DNA of 64,000 nt, taken from Actinopolymorpha singaporensis (GTDB taxonomy: Bacteria > Actinomycetota > Actinomycetes > Propionibacteriales > Actinopolymorphaceae). The position numbers and the translations under genes were made by a program. Below the pieces are notes generated by a model that ran no database searches, was not told the DNA's origin, and saw only the letters and a program-made list of their open reading frames with translations. Below are positions 44,987-53,694 of the stretch, in pieces. Within the stretch, counting starts at the first letter, position 1, and each line of letters opens with the position of its first letter. The stretch covers positions 2,033,981 to 2,097,980 of the forward strand of contig NZ_LT629732.1 of NCBI RefSeq assembly GCF_900104745.1, in the 5' to 3' direction.

Positions 44987-45061
44987 GCACGCAGACATCA
45001 CGCATGCATCAAGCTGTACCCGGATACGGTCAGCGGCGGATCCGTCAGGAGGGGTGTCGGT

Positions 45062-45451
45062 ATGGACGTCAGGCGGGTCTGGCGTTCCTCGCCGGGGTGG
45101 ATGTTGGCCGGCTATTCGCTGGTTCTGTTGCTCCTGCTGGTCTACATCCGGATCCTGGGCGTCGTGCTGGGGGCCGACTCGCCACTTGGCGCGGAACCGG
45201 TGGCGATGCTGATCTCCGCAGGACTCGCCTTGCTCGTGTGGCGCCGGAGCCGCCGGGCGTGGCGTGTCCTGGTTGCCCTGACTGCCTGGATGTCGTTCGG
45301 GCTCCTCTTCCACAGCGACCTGACCACGTACAACTTCCCACTGTTCTTGGCTTGTGGGGCCCACGTGGCGATCTTGCTGTCGCCTGCCGTACGCACGCAT
45401 GTGGCGCGTCCAGTGGTGCCGGCCCCGTCCCGTGCACCAGATGGGGGGTGA
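45062..45451 (+). CDS. Integral membrane protein
   Basis: 129 residues with three to four hydrophobic helices (WMLAGYSLVLLLLLVYI, VAMLISAGLALLVW, VLVALTAWMSFGLLF). Strong GGAGG ribosome site. Function unknown. Confidence 0.65.
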   Translation: MDVRRVWRSSPGWMLAGYSLVLLLLLVYIRILGVVLGADSPLGAEPVAMLISAGLALLVWRRSRRAWRVLVALTAWMSFGLLFHSDLTTYNFPLFLACGAHVAILLSPAVRTHVARPVVPAPSRAPDGG

Positions 45452-45465
45452 CCCGAGGCGGGCCA

Positions 45466-45739
45466 GTTCACATCCCGAAGCGAGCTTCGCTGCTCTCGGG
45501 CGACTTCGACGTCCCGGTGACGATCGGGGTGTTCGTCGGCCCGGGTGTTTTCGCCGGTTCCGAGAATGCGAAGAACCGCAGCGCCGAGTACGACACGTTC
45601 GACGACCGCTAGGTCAACTTCCTCCTGACAGAGATCGTTCCTCAGGTTCACAGACAGGTACTCGATTGCCGACGATCCGGACCGCTGGGGCATCTGCGGT
45701 GGCAGCAGCGGAGGCAACTGCGCCTTTACGGCCGGGTAG
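45466..45739 (+). pseudogene. Esterase (enterochelin-esterase type) fragment with amber and frameshift
   Basis: Reads FDVPVTIGVFVGPGVF, NRSAEYDTFDDR, a TAG at 45610 where the family has Tyr, then VNFLLTEIVPQVHRQ. One frame over it continues ADDPDRWGICGGSSGGNCAF, which contains the nucleophile elbow GGSSGG, to a TAG at 45737. A decayed alpha/beta hydrolase of the putative-esterase family. Confidence 0.8.
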
Positions 45740-45757
45740 GCTGTGGCGATAGGGGCC

Positions 45758-46399
45758 TCAGCGCGCCCGAGTGGGGGACGACCGCTCCCACTCTCGTCGC
45801 AGCAGCACGCACACCGTCATGGGGGGATCCCCGTCCCTCCCTTCGAACTCCTCGCTCCAGAGTTCACCGGCGTACCGCAGGCCGATCCGTTCCATCACGG
45901 CGTGCGAACGGACGTTGCGACGATCCGTGCACGACACCACGGCCCGCATCCCGAGGACGTCGAACGCATAGGCCAGACCGGCGCGGCCGATCTCGGTCGC
46001 GTAGCCGCGGCCCCAGTACTGGTGCCGTAGCGCCCAACCGAGCTCCAGCCAGTTCGCGTGCACCACGGATGGGTGAGGAACTTCGTGCGCGACGTCCACC
46101 CACGGCTCTGCCGGCAGGAACCTGTAGACCCGCCCCCAGTCGTCGTCGAGCGGTGTGCGGCCAAGGCCACCGCGGCCGACGACCTCTCCACTCACCCGGT
46201 CGTACGCGATCCACTTGCCAACGCCGTGCGAACGCCATGATTCGCCCATGGACTTGGCCCATCGTTCGACCTGCTCTCGGCTCGGCATCGTGCCGCCGTA
46301 CCAGGGCCACACCTCGTCGTCGCCATGCACAAGCCACAGGTCGTCGGCATTGTCCGGACCGACCGGTTCGAGCCGCAGGCGCTTCGTGAGCTCCGCCAT
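45758..46399 (-). CDS. GNAT acetyltransferase (RimJ/RimL type)
   Basis: 213 residues from ATG 46399. LTKRLRLEPVGPDNADDLW at the start and the acetyl-CoA motif WALRHQYWGRGYATEIGRAG, then DRRNVRSHAVMERIGLRYAG. Typical of N-acetyltransferases that modify protein N-termini or small amines. Complete; acceptor unknown. Confidence 0.88.
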   Translation of the reverse strand: MAELTKRLRLEPVGPDNADDLWLVHGDDEVWPWYGGTMPSREQVERWAKSMGESWRSHGVGKWIAYDRVSGEVVGRGGLGRTPLDDDWGRVYRFLPAEPWVDVAHEVPHPSVVHANWLELGWALRHQYWGRGYATEIGRAGLAYAFDVLGMRAVVSCTDRRNVRSHAVMERIGLRYAGELWSEEFEGRDGDPPMTVCVLLRREWERSSPTRAR

Positions 46400-46592
46400 G
46401 TCGCAGGACGCTAGCGACATGCCATGGCGGACTCAAAAGGATTGCCGGAGAAGAGGCTGGTCGGTGGCCCCTCACCCCCACAGCGTGCGGCCCGGATCGT
46501 GCCGCGGGGAGCGCTGACAGCGCACTCCCTACCTGGATCGGCTGAGTAGCTGCGCAGACGCCGGTCGCGGCCAGGAGGCTGCCGCGACCGGC

Positions 46593-46880
46593 GTGGCTAT
46601 GGTGTGGCGATGGGTTCAGGGAAACTACGACAGCGAGTCGGGGTGGGGTGGACTTCGGCAGGGAGAAGCATCCGAGGACGCGGTGCTGCGGGAGCTTGCG
46701 GAGGAGACCGGCCTGGCGGGCGACGTTCGGCGCCTGGTCGGAGTCCACTCCAACGTCTACCGCTCTGCCGAGGGCAGCGTCCACGGCGTCAGGTTGATCT
46801 ACCTGATGACGACGAGCGCTGTTGTCGCGCGCGGCGGCACCGAACTCGACGCGGCCCGATCCGCACGAAGTCCTTCATAG
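46593..46880 (+). pseudogene. NUDIX hydrolase fragment
   Basis: An intact Nudix box (GGLRQGEASEDAVLRELAEE, then TGL) is preserved, followed by VHGVRLIYLMTT. The N-terminal strand region is short and the C-terminal helix is lost to frameshifted residues before the stop. Probably non-functional. Confidence 0.7.
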
Positions 46881-46914
46881 TTTGAACCCCGTACGGCATG
46901 GACAGGAGGCTGAG

Positions 46915-47595
46915 GTGGCCGAGGAAACGCTGCCTGACCCGGCGGTGACCGAGGTGATGGCCGAGTTGGCCGCGCTCGAGGACCCGAAGACACGCGCGGT
47001 CAACCACAAGCACGGTGACGACCACGGTGTGAACCTCGGCAAGCTGCGCGCACTGGCGAAACGACTGAAGACGCAGCAGGAACTCGCGCGCCGGCTCTGG
47101 GAAACCGGCGACACGGCAGCGAGGCTGCTGGCGCTGCTGATCTGCCGTCCGAAGGCCTTCAGTCGTGACGATCTGGACGTCATGCTGCGTGAGGCGCGCA
47201 CGCCGAAGGTGCACGACTGGCTCGTGAGTTATGTGGTCAAGAAGAGCCCGCACGCAGAAGAGCTACGCCTGGCGTGGTTCGCCGATCCGGATCCGGTGGT
47301 CGCGAGTGCCGGCTGGGCACTGACCACCGAACGGGTTACGAAGAAGCCGGAAAGCCTCGACCTCGAAGGTTTGCTCGACATCATCGAGGCGCAGATGAAG
47401 GACGCCCCCGACCGCCTTCAGTGGGCAATGAACGCGTGCCTCGCACAGATCGGGATCGACCACCCCGAGCACCGCGACCGAGCGCTCGACATCGGCGAGC
47501 GACTGGAAGTGCTCAAGGACTACCCGACGCCGCCGAACTGCACCTCTCCGTACGCGCCTGTCTGGATCAACGAGATGGTGCGCCGACAGCGTTGA
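46915..47595 (+). CDS. DNA alkylation repair protein, AlkD-like
   Basis: 226 residues from GTG 46915 with CAGGAGG upstream. All-helical HEAT-like repeats: NLGKLRALAKRLKTQQELAR, LWETGDTAARLLALLIC, LAWFADPDPVVASAGWAL. Matches the PF08713-type DNA glycosylase-like family that removes alkylated bases. 34 bp after the NUDIX fragment. Confidence 0.8.
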   Translation: MAEETLPDPAVTEVMAELAALEDPKTRAVNHKHGDDHGVNLGKLRALAKRLKTQQELARRLWETGDTAARLLALLICRPKAFSRDDLDVMLREARTPKVHDWLVSYVVKKSPHAEELRLAWFADPDPVVASAGWALTTERVTKKPESLDLEGLLDIIEAQMKDAPDRLQWAMNACLAQIGIDHPEHRDRALDIGERLEVLKDYPTPPNCTSPYAPVWINEMVRRQR

Positions 47596-47753
47596 GTGCA
47601 CCCGGGCATCGCGGGGACTTTCCTCTGTGGCAGAACCTGGGGCACCGTGGCCGCCTTGTTCCTCTGCATGTGTCAGGTTGCCGTTCGCGCAGGCCAGCCG
47701 GCAACGCGCGGGCTGGACCGCACTGGTGCTTGAGTGTGCTCCGACGGCCTGCG

Positions 47754-48173
47754 ATGGTTGGCGTCGTGACCCGACGCCCCCAGCCGTACCTTCGTGGTGA
47801 ACTCGTCGTCGTGATCGACTGTTCGGATCTCGAACGCTCGGCGGAGTTCTGGACCAGCCTGCTGGGATACACACGTGCCGGTGCCGCCGTGGAGCCTTAC
47901 CAGAGTCTGGCGCCTCCAGACGGTGGCTTCGAGTTGTTGCTGCAGCACGTGCTGGAGGCCAAGCAGGCGAAGACCCGCGTTCACCTCGACCTGCGGACGA
48001 GGGACCTCGAGGCCGAGGTCGAGCGCGCTCGATCGCTTGGCGCCGCCGTCCTGACCGAGGAGCCCATCGTCGAAGAAGGATGGGGCTGGCACGTTCTGGC
48101 GGATCCGGACGGCAACGAGTTCTGCGTACTACAACCTCCGGAGTCGTACTGGCGCGACCACGGCTCCTCGTGA
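47754..48173 (+). CDS. VOC/glyoxalase-fold protein
   Basis: 139 residues from ATG 47754 (GTG 47766 possible). Family blocks: LVVVIDCSDLERSAEFWTSL, THVHLDL-like TRVHLDLRTRDLEAEV and LADPDGNEFCVLQPP with the last metal-ligand Glu. Substrate unknown. Confidence 0.85.
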   Translation: MVGVVTRRPQPYLRGELVVVIDCSDLERSAEFWTSLLGYTRAGAAVEPYQSLAPPDGGFELLLQHVLEAKQAKTRVHLDLRTRDLEAEVERARSLGAAVLTEEPIVEEGWGWHVLADPDGNEFCVLQPPESYWRDHGSS

Positions 48174-48336
48174 GCCGGAGTCGAAGCCCGGTGAGGACAC
48201 GTGGAGGCCCGGTCCGCGAGGAAATCTCGTTGCGCGGTGAGGGCATTGCGCCTAGCGTTCGTTCCTCCACGGGGACACTGCGGACGCGCCACTCCGCGCG
48301 GGCCTCGAGTCGGTGGATCAGGAGGTGCGGAGCCGA

Positions 48337-49086
48337 ATGACCTGTCATCTCGACGCGCTCTGCTTCGACGCGAACGACCCAGCTCGGCTGGCGCGGTTCT
48401 GGGCCGGACTCCTGAATTGGGAGATGGCCGACGACCCGCAAGGCGGCATTGCGCTCCTGCCGAGTGACGACACCGGTTTCAGGCTTCGGTTCCTGCCGTC
48501 CCAGACGCAGAAGACGGGCCCGAACTGGACGCATTTCGACCTGACCAGCACGTCCCCGGAGGACCAGCAGAACACGGTGGCGAAGGCACTCGAGCTCGGC
48601 GGCCGGCACCTCGACATCGGCCAGGGGCCGGACGCCGCTCACGTCGTGCTCGCCGACCCGGAGGGTAACGAGTTCGACGTGATCGAGCCGGGCAACAACT
48701 TCCTTGCCGACTGCGGGTTCATCGGTGCGCTCGCGAGCGATGGTTCGCAGGAGGTCGGCTACTTCTGGAGCGCGGCGCTGGACTGGCCGCTGGTCTGGGA
48801 CCAGGACCAGGAGACCGCGATCCGCTCACCCCACGGCGGGCCGAAGATCACGTGGGGCGGTCCGCCGCTGGCGCCGAAGACGGGCAAGGAACGGCTGCAC
48901 TTCGATCTCGCCCCGCCCGTGGACGGTGACCAGCAGGCGGAGGTCGACCGCCTCGTCTCCCTCGGCGCGACCCGCGTCGACATCGGTCAGGGCGACGTCA
49001 GTTGGGTCGTCATGGCCGACCCCGACGGCCACGAGTTCTGCGTACTGACGCCGCGACGACCCCTGACCAACCCCTCAGGCAGGTGA
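48337..49086 (+). CDS. Tandem-VOC glyoxalase-like protein
   Basis: 249 residues from ATG 48337, containing two consecutive VOC units: LDALCFDANDPARLARFWAG ... LADPEGNEFDVIEPG, then EVGYFWSAALDWPLVWDQDQ ... MADPDGHEFCVLTPR. Internal duplication is clear. Role unknown. Confidence 0.85.
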   Translation: MTCHLDALCFDANDPARLARFWAGLLNWEMADDPQGGIALLPSDDTGFRLRFLPSQTQKTGPNWTHFDLTSTSPEDQQNTVAKALELGGRHLDIGQGPDAAHVVLADPEGNEFDVIEPGNNFLADCGFIGALASDGSQEVGYFWSAALDWPLVWDQDQETAIRSPHGGPKITWGGPPLAPKTGKERLHFDLAPPVDGDQQAEVDRLVSLGATRVDIGQGDVSWVVMADPDGHEFCVLTPRRPLTNPSGR

Positions 49087-49329
49087 CGCGACGCGCTCGG
49101 GCGCGCTGGCCTCGTGCACGAAGCGGTTGATCGCGTCGGCCACCTGGGCGGGCTGGTCGACGCCGTCGCGCGAGTCTTCGTCCACGTAGTCGCTCTGCCC
49201 GCAGACCGTCGTAAACCTTGGTACGCCGCACCTGCGATGCCGGCTCCCGCTGTGACCAACGCCGCCCGTTTCACCAGCCTGCGTATCGTGATCATCTCCT
49301 CGCTTCTCGCCGCTGCCGAGGCCAGCCAC
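49075..49329 (-). pseudogene. Possible small frameshifted protein
   Basis: One frame gives IRRLVKRAALVTAGAGIAGA, a hydrophobic N-terminus (from 49292), and the adjacent frame gives a sensible tail DQPAQVADAINRFVHEASAP ending at 49075. A frameshift could join them. Weak. Confidence 0.3.
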
Positions 49330-49417
49330 ACCAACACCACGTCAGCACCGCATCCACAGAACGCAGAGCCTTGTGGTGCAGGCATTCCCGCCCCAGGTAC
49401 CGGGCCTGCTGATCAAC

Positions 49418-49975
49418 TCACTTCAGCAGGGCGCGATGGGCGGCTTCCCGGACGAGCATCTCGGCGGTCGCCTCGGGGCTGAGGGTGGAGGTGTCGAACC
49501 ACCAGCCGACGTCGCTGAAGTCCTGCCGCAACTCGGCCTCGAGCCGGTGGTAGCCGTCGAACTCCCATCGCTCACTCAGCTCACGTGTCGCGTTGCGCTG
49601 CCGGCAGACCTCCACCGTGGGGGCGAGGGTGACCAGGTGGACGGGTCGCGGCGCCATCAGGCCCACCAGGAAGTCGAGTTCTGCCAGGTCGGTCACGAGC
49701 TGGTCGAGCAGTACGGTGAAGCCGAAGTCGACATAGTGGTTCGCCAGGCTGGACAGGTTCCGGTCGCAGAGCTCCGCCTGCCGCTTCGCTTCGGATACCG
49801 GCTCGCCCAGGCGCCAGACGCGACCGCTGAGGATCATCTCGTTCACGTCGTCGGCCTTGATCCGAGCGGCGCGAGGCAGCAGGCGGGCGGCCAGCCCGGT
49901 CACCGTCGACTTACCCGCCCCGGGCATCCCGGACACGATCACGCAGCCCTGCAGCTCTTCTCCGATCACGGCCAC
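49418..49975 (-). CDS. AAA_33-type P-loop kinase
   Basis: 185 residues from GTG 49975 (ATG 50005 also open). Walker A GCVIVSGMPGAGKSTV, substrate region AARIKADDVNEMIL, lid/adenine-side VHLVTLAPTVEVCRQRNATR. Small-molecule kinase or tRNA-modification-type ATPase; no specific family. Complete. Confidence 0.75.
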   Translation of the reverse strand: MAVIGEELQGCVIVSGMPGAGKSTVTGLAARLLPRAARIKADDVNEMILSGRVWRLGEPVSEAKRQAELCDRNLSSLANHYVDFGFTVLLDQLVTDLAELDFLVGLMAPRPVHLVTLAPTVEVCRQRNATRELSERWEFDGYHRLEAELRQDFSDVGWWFDTSTLSPEATAEMLVREAAHRALLK

Positions 49976-50005
49976 GATCGTGCCGAGGCGCCACAGCGTC
50001 GGCAA

Positions 50006-50268
50006 CCATATTTCGACCAGAACGCCGGCGGAGCCCTCCCGAGCGACTTCGAGGCCTCAGTGCTGGACGAGTCCGGCAACCGGGACCGCGGCTCCTTGAG
50101 CAGTCAGTCCAGCTCACCCCGGCGTACGCAGGAACTCCTCCTCGCCGGCAGGGTCCGCGCCGCGCAGCAGGGCCGAGCACCGTTGCACGACGTCCGCGGC
50201 CCCGTAGTGTGCGCAGGCTTGCCGGACGTGTTCCCGCGGTGACCGCCCGAGCCTCCATGACGTCGACC
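50006..50268. other. Intergenic with an unassigned short frame
   Basis: On the minus strand a frame reading REHVRQACAHYGAADVVQRC then LLRGADPAGEEEFLRTPG ends at a TGA near 50117, but it has no standard start codon in front. Possibly a gene end or fragment; not annotated as a CDS. Confidence 0.3.
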
Positions 50269-51147
50269 CTAGCCCGACGGGTCGACGACCGGGCTGATCT
50301 CCGCACGGACAAGGCGCCGGTAGGTCTCGACGTCGAGAACCGGCGCGCGTACGCCGTGCCGAAGCCGACGTGCACGCACCAGCTTCGGCCCGGCGGCGAA
50401 GAACCCGAGCGCGGCGGCCCGGTCCCGGCGCAGCGCCGGTTGCATGTACGCCGGCCGCCGGGACGCCGCCTGCGACAGCCGGTCAGCCAGTCGAGAACTC
50501 GTTCCGAACAGAAAGCGGTGCAGGTCGTCGCGTATCCCCGCCGGCGCCGCGACGGTGAACGTCGTCGGCGCCGATCTGGTGATCGAGGCCGGCACGTGCA
50601 GGCCGTCCCCGGAAGCCGCCCACAGCAGACGAACAAAGGCGGTGTAACCGTCGCTGCAGGTGACTCCGAGCCGGGAACCCATTCCCTTGCCCAGATGGGG
50701 AAAACAGCCATAGGCGCGTCCCACCCTGGAGGGCGCCGGTTCGAGCGTGAAGGCGAGCGTTCCTTCCGCCGTCTCGGTCACCACGACGTACGGGACGAGG
50801 GCGTCCCTGGATCTCAACCCCGGTGAGCGCAGATCCGGGTCGCCGTTGAAGGGCGGGCGAAGCGCGAAGATCAGCTCCTCCTCCCGCCAGAACGCGGCCT
50901 CCTCGTCGACGGCGGGCTCCCAGACGACCCGGCGTACGAGGTCGTACCTCTGGTGCAGCCGTGACCCAGGCTCCTTCGTCGCCGCGTGCCGGCCCAGCCG
51001 CTGACGGATGTTCGTCGCCTTCCCCACGTAGAGAATCTCGTCGTTCTCGTCGAGAAAGAGGTAGACGCCAGGGTGGCGAGGGGCCTGCGCGGCGGCCGTC
51101 CTCAGCACGCTGAGCCCCTCGTCTGCCCAGCCGTTCGGCTCGATCAT
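50269..51147 (-). CDS. GIY-YIG nuclease-domain protein
   Basis: 292 residues from ATG 51147. The GIY-YIG domain is near the N-terminus: GVYLFLDENDEILYVGKATN then IRQRLGRH, with WREEELIFALRPPFN supplying the late Glu. The C-terminal ~170 residues are unassigned. ATGA overlap with the VOC gene upstream. Resembles the UvrC-type N-terminal nuclease module; role unknown. Confidence 0.8.
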   Translation of the reverse strand: MIEPNGWADEGLSVLRTAAAQAPRHPGVYLFLDENDEILYVGKATNIRQRLGRHAATKEPGSRLHQRYDLVRRVVWEPAVDEEAAFWREEELIFALRPPFNGDPDLRSPGLRSRDALVPYVVVTETAEGTLAFTLEPAPSRVGRAYGCFPHLGKGMGSRLGVTCSDGYTAFVRLLWAASGDGLHVPASITRSAPTTFTVAAPAGIRDDLHRFLFGTSSRLADRLSQAASRRPAYMQPALRRDRAAALGFFAAGPKLVRARRLRHGVRAPVLDVETYRRLVRAEISPVVDPSG

Positions 51148-51530
51148 CCTTCGAGATCCGTGGGCGGAAGCCAGCAGATGCAGAACGGGTGGCCGGCGGG
51201 GTCGGCGTAGATGCGCACGCCCGTGTGGGCTTCGGCATTGTCCCTGGCCCGCAACACTCGACCGCCGAGCTCGAGGACCTTCTGGTGTGCGGACTCGAGG
51301 TCCGCGGTGTAGAAGTCGAGATGGATCTGCTGTTGCGGGGTTCCGTCGGGCCAGTCGGGCGGGACGTGGTCCGGCGCGTGCTGGATGGCGAGCGCCCAGC
51401 CGCCGTCGACCCAGACGTTGTGCCACCGATCGCCGCCCTCCACGGTGCCGTCGAGCAGCCCTGCCCAGAAGGCGCTCTCCGCGCCGACATCCGCCGCGTC
51501 CAGAACGATCTGCCGGTACTTGAACCTCAT
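51144..51530 (-). CDS. VOC/glyoxalase-fold protein
   Basis: 128 residues. YRQIVLDAADVGAESAFWAG and IHLDFYTADLESAHQKVLEL, YADPAGHPFCICWLPP. A glyoxalase/dioxygenase-fold protein, first gene of a pair with the GIY-YIG protein, divergent from the WYL regulator (53-bp gap). Confidence 0.85.
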   Translation of the reverse strand: MRFKYRQIVLDAADVGAESAFWAGLLDGTVEGGDRWHNVWVDGGWALAIQHAPDHVPPDWPDGTPQQQIHLDFYTADLESAHQKVLELGGRVLRARDNAEAHTGVRIYADPAGHPFCICWLPPTDLEG

Positions 51531-51583
51531 GCCGGGACCATAGACCCGTTCGCGGCCGGATCCTGGCCGCGAAGCAGGAGAAG

Positions 51584-52579
51584 ATGGCGGTCATGGATCC
51601 GTCCGTACGTCTGCTCCGGTTGCTGTCGCTGTTGCCGTCCCGACCCTGGTGGTCCGGCCGGGAGCTGTCATACCGGCTGGGCGTCTCGCCTCGCACCCTG
51701 CGCCGGGACATGAACCGGCTCCGCGAGCTGGGCTATCCCGTCCAGGCCACTGGGGGGCAGGCCGGCGGGTACGCACTCGGAGCGGGCGGCAGCCTGCCGC
51801 CGCTGTTGCTGGACGACGAGGAGGCGGTCGCGACCACGCTGGGGCTGCAGCTGGCCGCGGCGGCTGCGGTCGCGGGCATCGAGTCCGCCGTCGCCGCGCT
51901 TGCCAAGCTCGTTCAGGTACTGCCGCCGCGGCTACGCGAACGGGTGCGGGCGCTGCAGGAGGCGACGGTCCAGGTGCCGGCACCGCCGCAGCTGCCCACT
52001 GTCGACCACGCCGTACTCACCTTGCTGGCCACGGCATGCCGGCGTACCGAAGGAGTCCGCTTCTCCTACACCGACCACGGCGGGCGGGTCAGTACGCGCG
52101 ATGCTGCGCCACACCAGATTGTCCGGTCCGGAGGACGGTGGTACCTCGTCGCGATGGACCGCGACCGGCAGGAGTGGCGTACGTTCCGGATCGACCGGAT
52201 CGCCGAGCCGGAGCTCACCGGTCAGCGCCACCGGCTCGCAGATCCGCCGGATGCGGCGGCGATGGTGCTGGCCGCGACGAAGCTTGCCGTCCGGAGGTAC
52301 GGGGCGCACATCCTGCTCGACCTGGAGTACGAGGAGGCGGCGCGTGCGTTCCGCGCCCAGATCGTCGAACCGGCACCGGAAGGACGGACCCTCCTGCGGG
52401 TGACCGGCGACGACCTGCCCTCGCTCGCGGCCTACGCGGCCGGTCTGTCGTACGACTTCGAGGTTCTCGACCCACCTGAGCTACGCGCCGAACTGCACCG
52501 CCGGGCGCTGGAGATCGCCGCCCGGCACGCCGCCCCGCGGCCCGCCGAAGCCGAGCCACAACAGCTAGGACGACGGTGA
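51584..52579 (+). CDS. WYL-domain transcriptional regulator
   Basis: 331 residues. N-terminal HTH_11 (WWSGRELSYRLGVSPRTLRR, DMNRLRELGYPVQATGG) and a WYL domain with GGRWYLVAMDRDRQEWRTFR, then a C-terminal extension. Such regulators sense nucleic-acid or small ligands. Divergent from the VOC/GIY-YIG pair, which is its likely target. Its last 15 bp overlap the LysR gene. Confidence 0.9.
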   Translation: MAVMDPSVRLLRLLSLLPSRPWWSGRELSYRLGVSPRTLRRDMNRLRELGYPVQATGGQAGGYALGAGGSLPPLLLDDEEAVATTLGLQLAAAAAVAGIESAVAALAKLVQVLPPRLRERVRALQEATVQVPAPPQLPTVDHAVLTLLATACRRTEGVRFSYTDHGGRVSTRDAAPHQIVRSGGRWYLVAMDRDRQEWRTFRIDRIAEPELTGQRHRLADPPDAAAMVLAATKLAVRRYGAHILLDLEYEEAARAFRAQIVEPAPEGRTLLRVTGDDLPSLAAYAAGLSYDFEVLDPPELRAELHRRALEIAARHAAPRPAEAEPQQLGRR

Positions 52580-53527
52580 GGTGACCGGCGCGGCGCCGGT
52601 CCAGGTGGGCAGCCACAGATCGTCGGTCGTCTCTGTCCCGGACCGGTTGCGGAGGTAGCGGAGCAGCATCGGCAGGGCGTCGTGCGAACCGTGTGCGGAC
52701 CAGAGCGGGTGGAGCGGATACACCGGCGCGGGCGCCACGACGGGTATCCGTCGCAGGTCGTACGCCGCCGGCCACAGGTAGCGGCTGCCCTGGCCGACGA
52801 GGGTGGCCAGGCGCGGTGAGTACGCGAGTTCGTCGAGGAGTGCCTCGTTGCCGAAGTTCGGGGCGACGGAATCGATCGTCAGCCCGAAGGTGGCGACGAG
52901 TTCGCGGTAGTAGGTCCCGGGCTCGCTGGCGGGCGGCATGGGGAACATCCAGATCGGGTGGTCCACCAACTCGGCAAGGGTGACTTGACAGTGGTCCGCG
53001 AGCGGGTGGCGAGGGCCGACGAGAAGCTCGTGCCGGTCGTACAACGCCGGCCCCGCGCGAAGCCCGGCCGGGGGTCGGCCCGCCGTCGCGGCCAGCGCGC
53101 GGAAGGTGAGGTCGACGGTCCCGTCGGCGAGGGCGGCGAGCGCGTCGTCGCTGTCGAGGACCGGCAACGTCACGACGTCCAGATCGATCTCGGGGTTCTG
53201 CTGGTGGAATGCCCTCAGGAGCATGGCGGGCGCGATGCGCCGGTTGAGCACGTCCACGCGCAACGCCCGGCGGGCAGGCAGCACCGACGCCACCGCGCGG
53301 TTCTCGACGCGCAACAACTCGCGGGCGTGGGGGAGGAACGCCTGGCCGTCGGCACTGAGGCGGACGCCTTTCGGTCCGCGCACGAACAGCCGTACCCCCA
53401 GATCGCGCTCGAGCGCCGTGATCCGTTTCGACACCGCCTGCTGGGTGATGGCCAGCTCGTCGCCGGCTGCCTGGAACCGGCCGGTGTCGGCGACGGCCAC
53501 GAAGGTACGAACGGCGTCGAGGTCCAC
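52565..53527 (-). CDS. LysR-family transcriptional regulator
   Basis: 320 residues. N-terminal HTH: VRTFVAVADTGRFQAAGDEL, ITQQAVSKRITALERDLGVR, LFVRG; then a two-lobed effector domain. Divergent from the MFS gene at 53695 across a 167-bp space, the classical arrangement for self-repression and activation of the neighbour. Confidence 0.92.
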   Translation of the reverse strand: MDLDAVRTFVAVADTGRFQAAGDELAITQQAVSKRITALERDLGVRLFVRGPKGVRLSADGQAFLPHARELLRVENRAVASVLPARRALRVDVLNRRIAPAMLLRAFHQQNPEIDLDVVTLPVLDSDDALAALADGTVDLTFRALAATAGRPPAGLRAGPALYDRHELLVGPRHPLADHCQVTLAELVDHPIWMFPMPPASEPGTYYRELVATFGLTIDSVAPNFGNEALLDELAYSPRLATLVGQGSRYLWPAAYDLRRIPVVAPAPVYPLHPLWSAHGSHDALPMLLRYLRNRSGTETTDDLWLPTWTGAAPVTSPSS

Positions 53528-53562
53528 CGGCCGAACCTATCGTCACTACTCACCGCAGCTCT

Positions 53563-53600
53563 CCAGAACTCTTCCCGACCCTGCAGAACTCTTCACAACG
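53563..53600. promoter_or_regulatory. Direct repeats in LysR/MFS divergent promoter
   Basis: CAGAACTCTTC occurs twice about 17 bp apart between the LysR and MFS start codons. Positioned where a LysR recognition and activation site pair would lie; not a proven site. Confidence 0.4.
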
Positions 53601-53694
53601 GTCGGTTGTGGACGCTTCGCGTGTCGGTTGTTTGGCTGCTCGACCCGGATTCGGTTGGCTGCTGCCGGGACAGCGCGTCGTTGTCCCGTGACGG

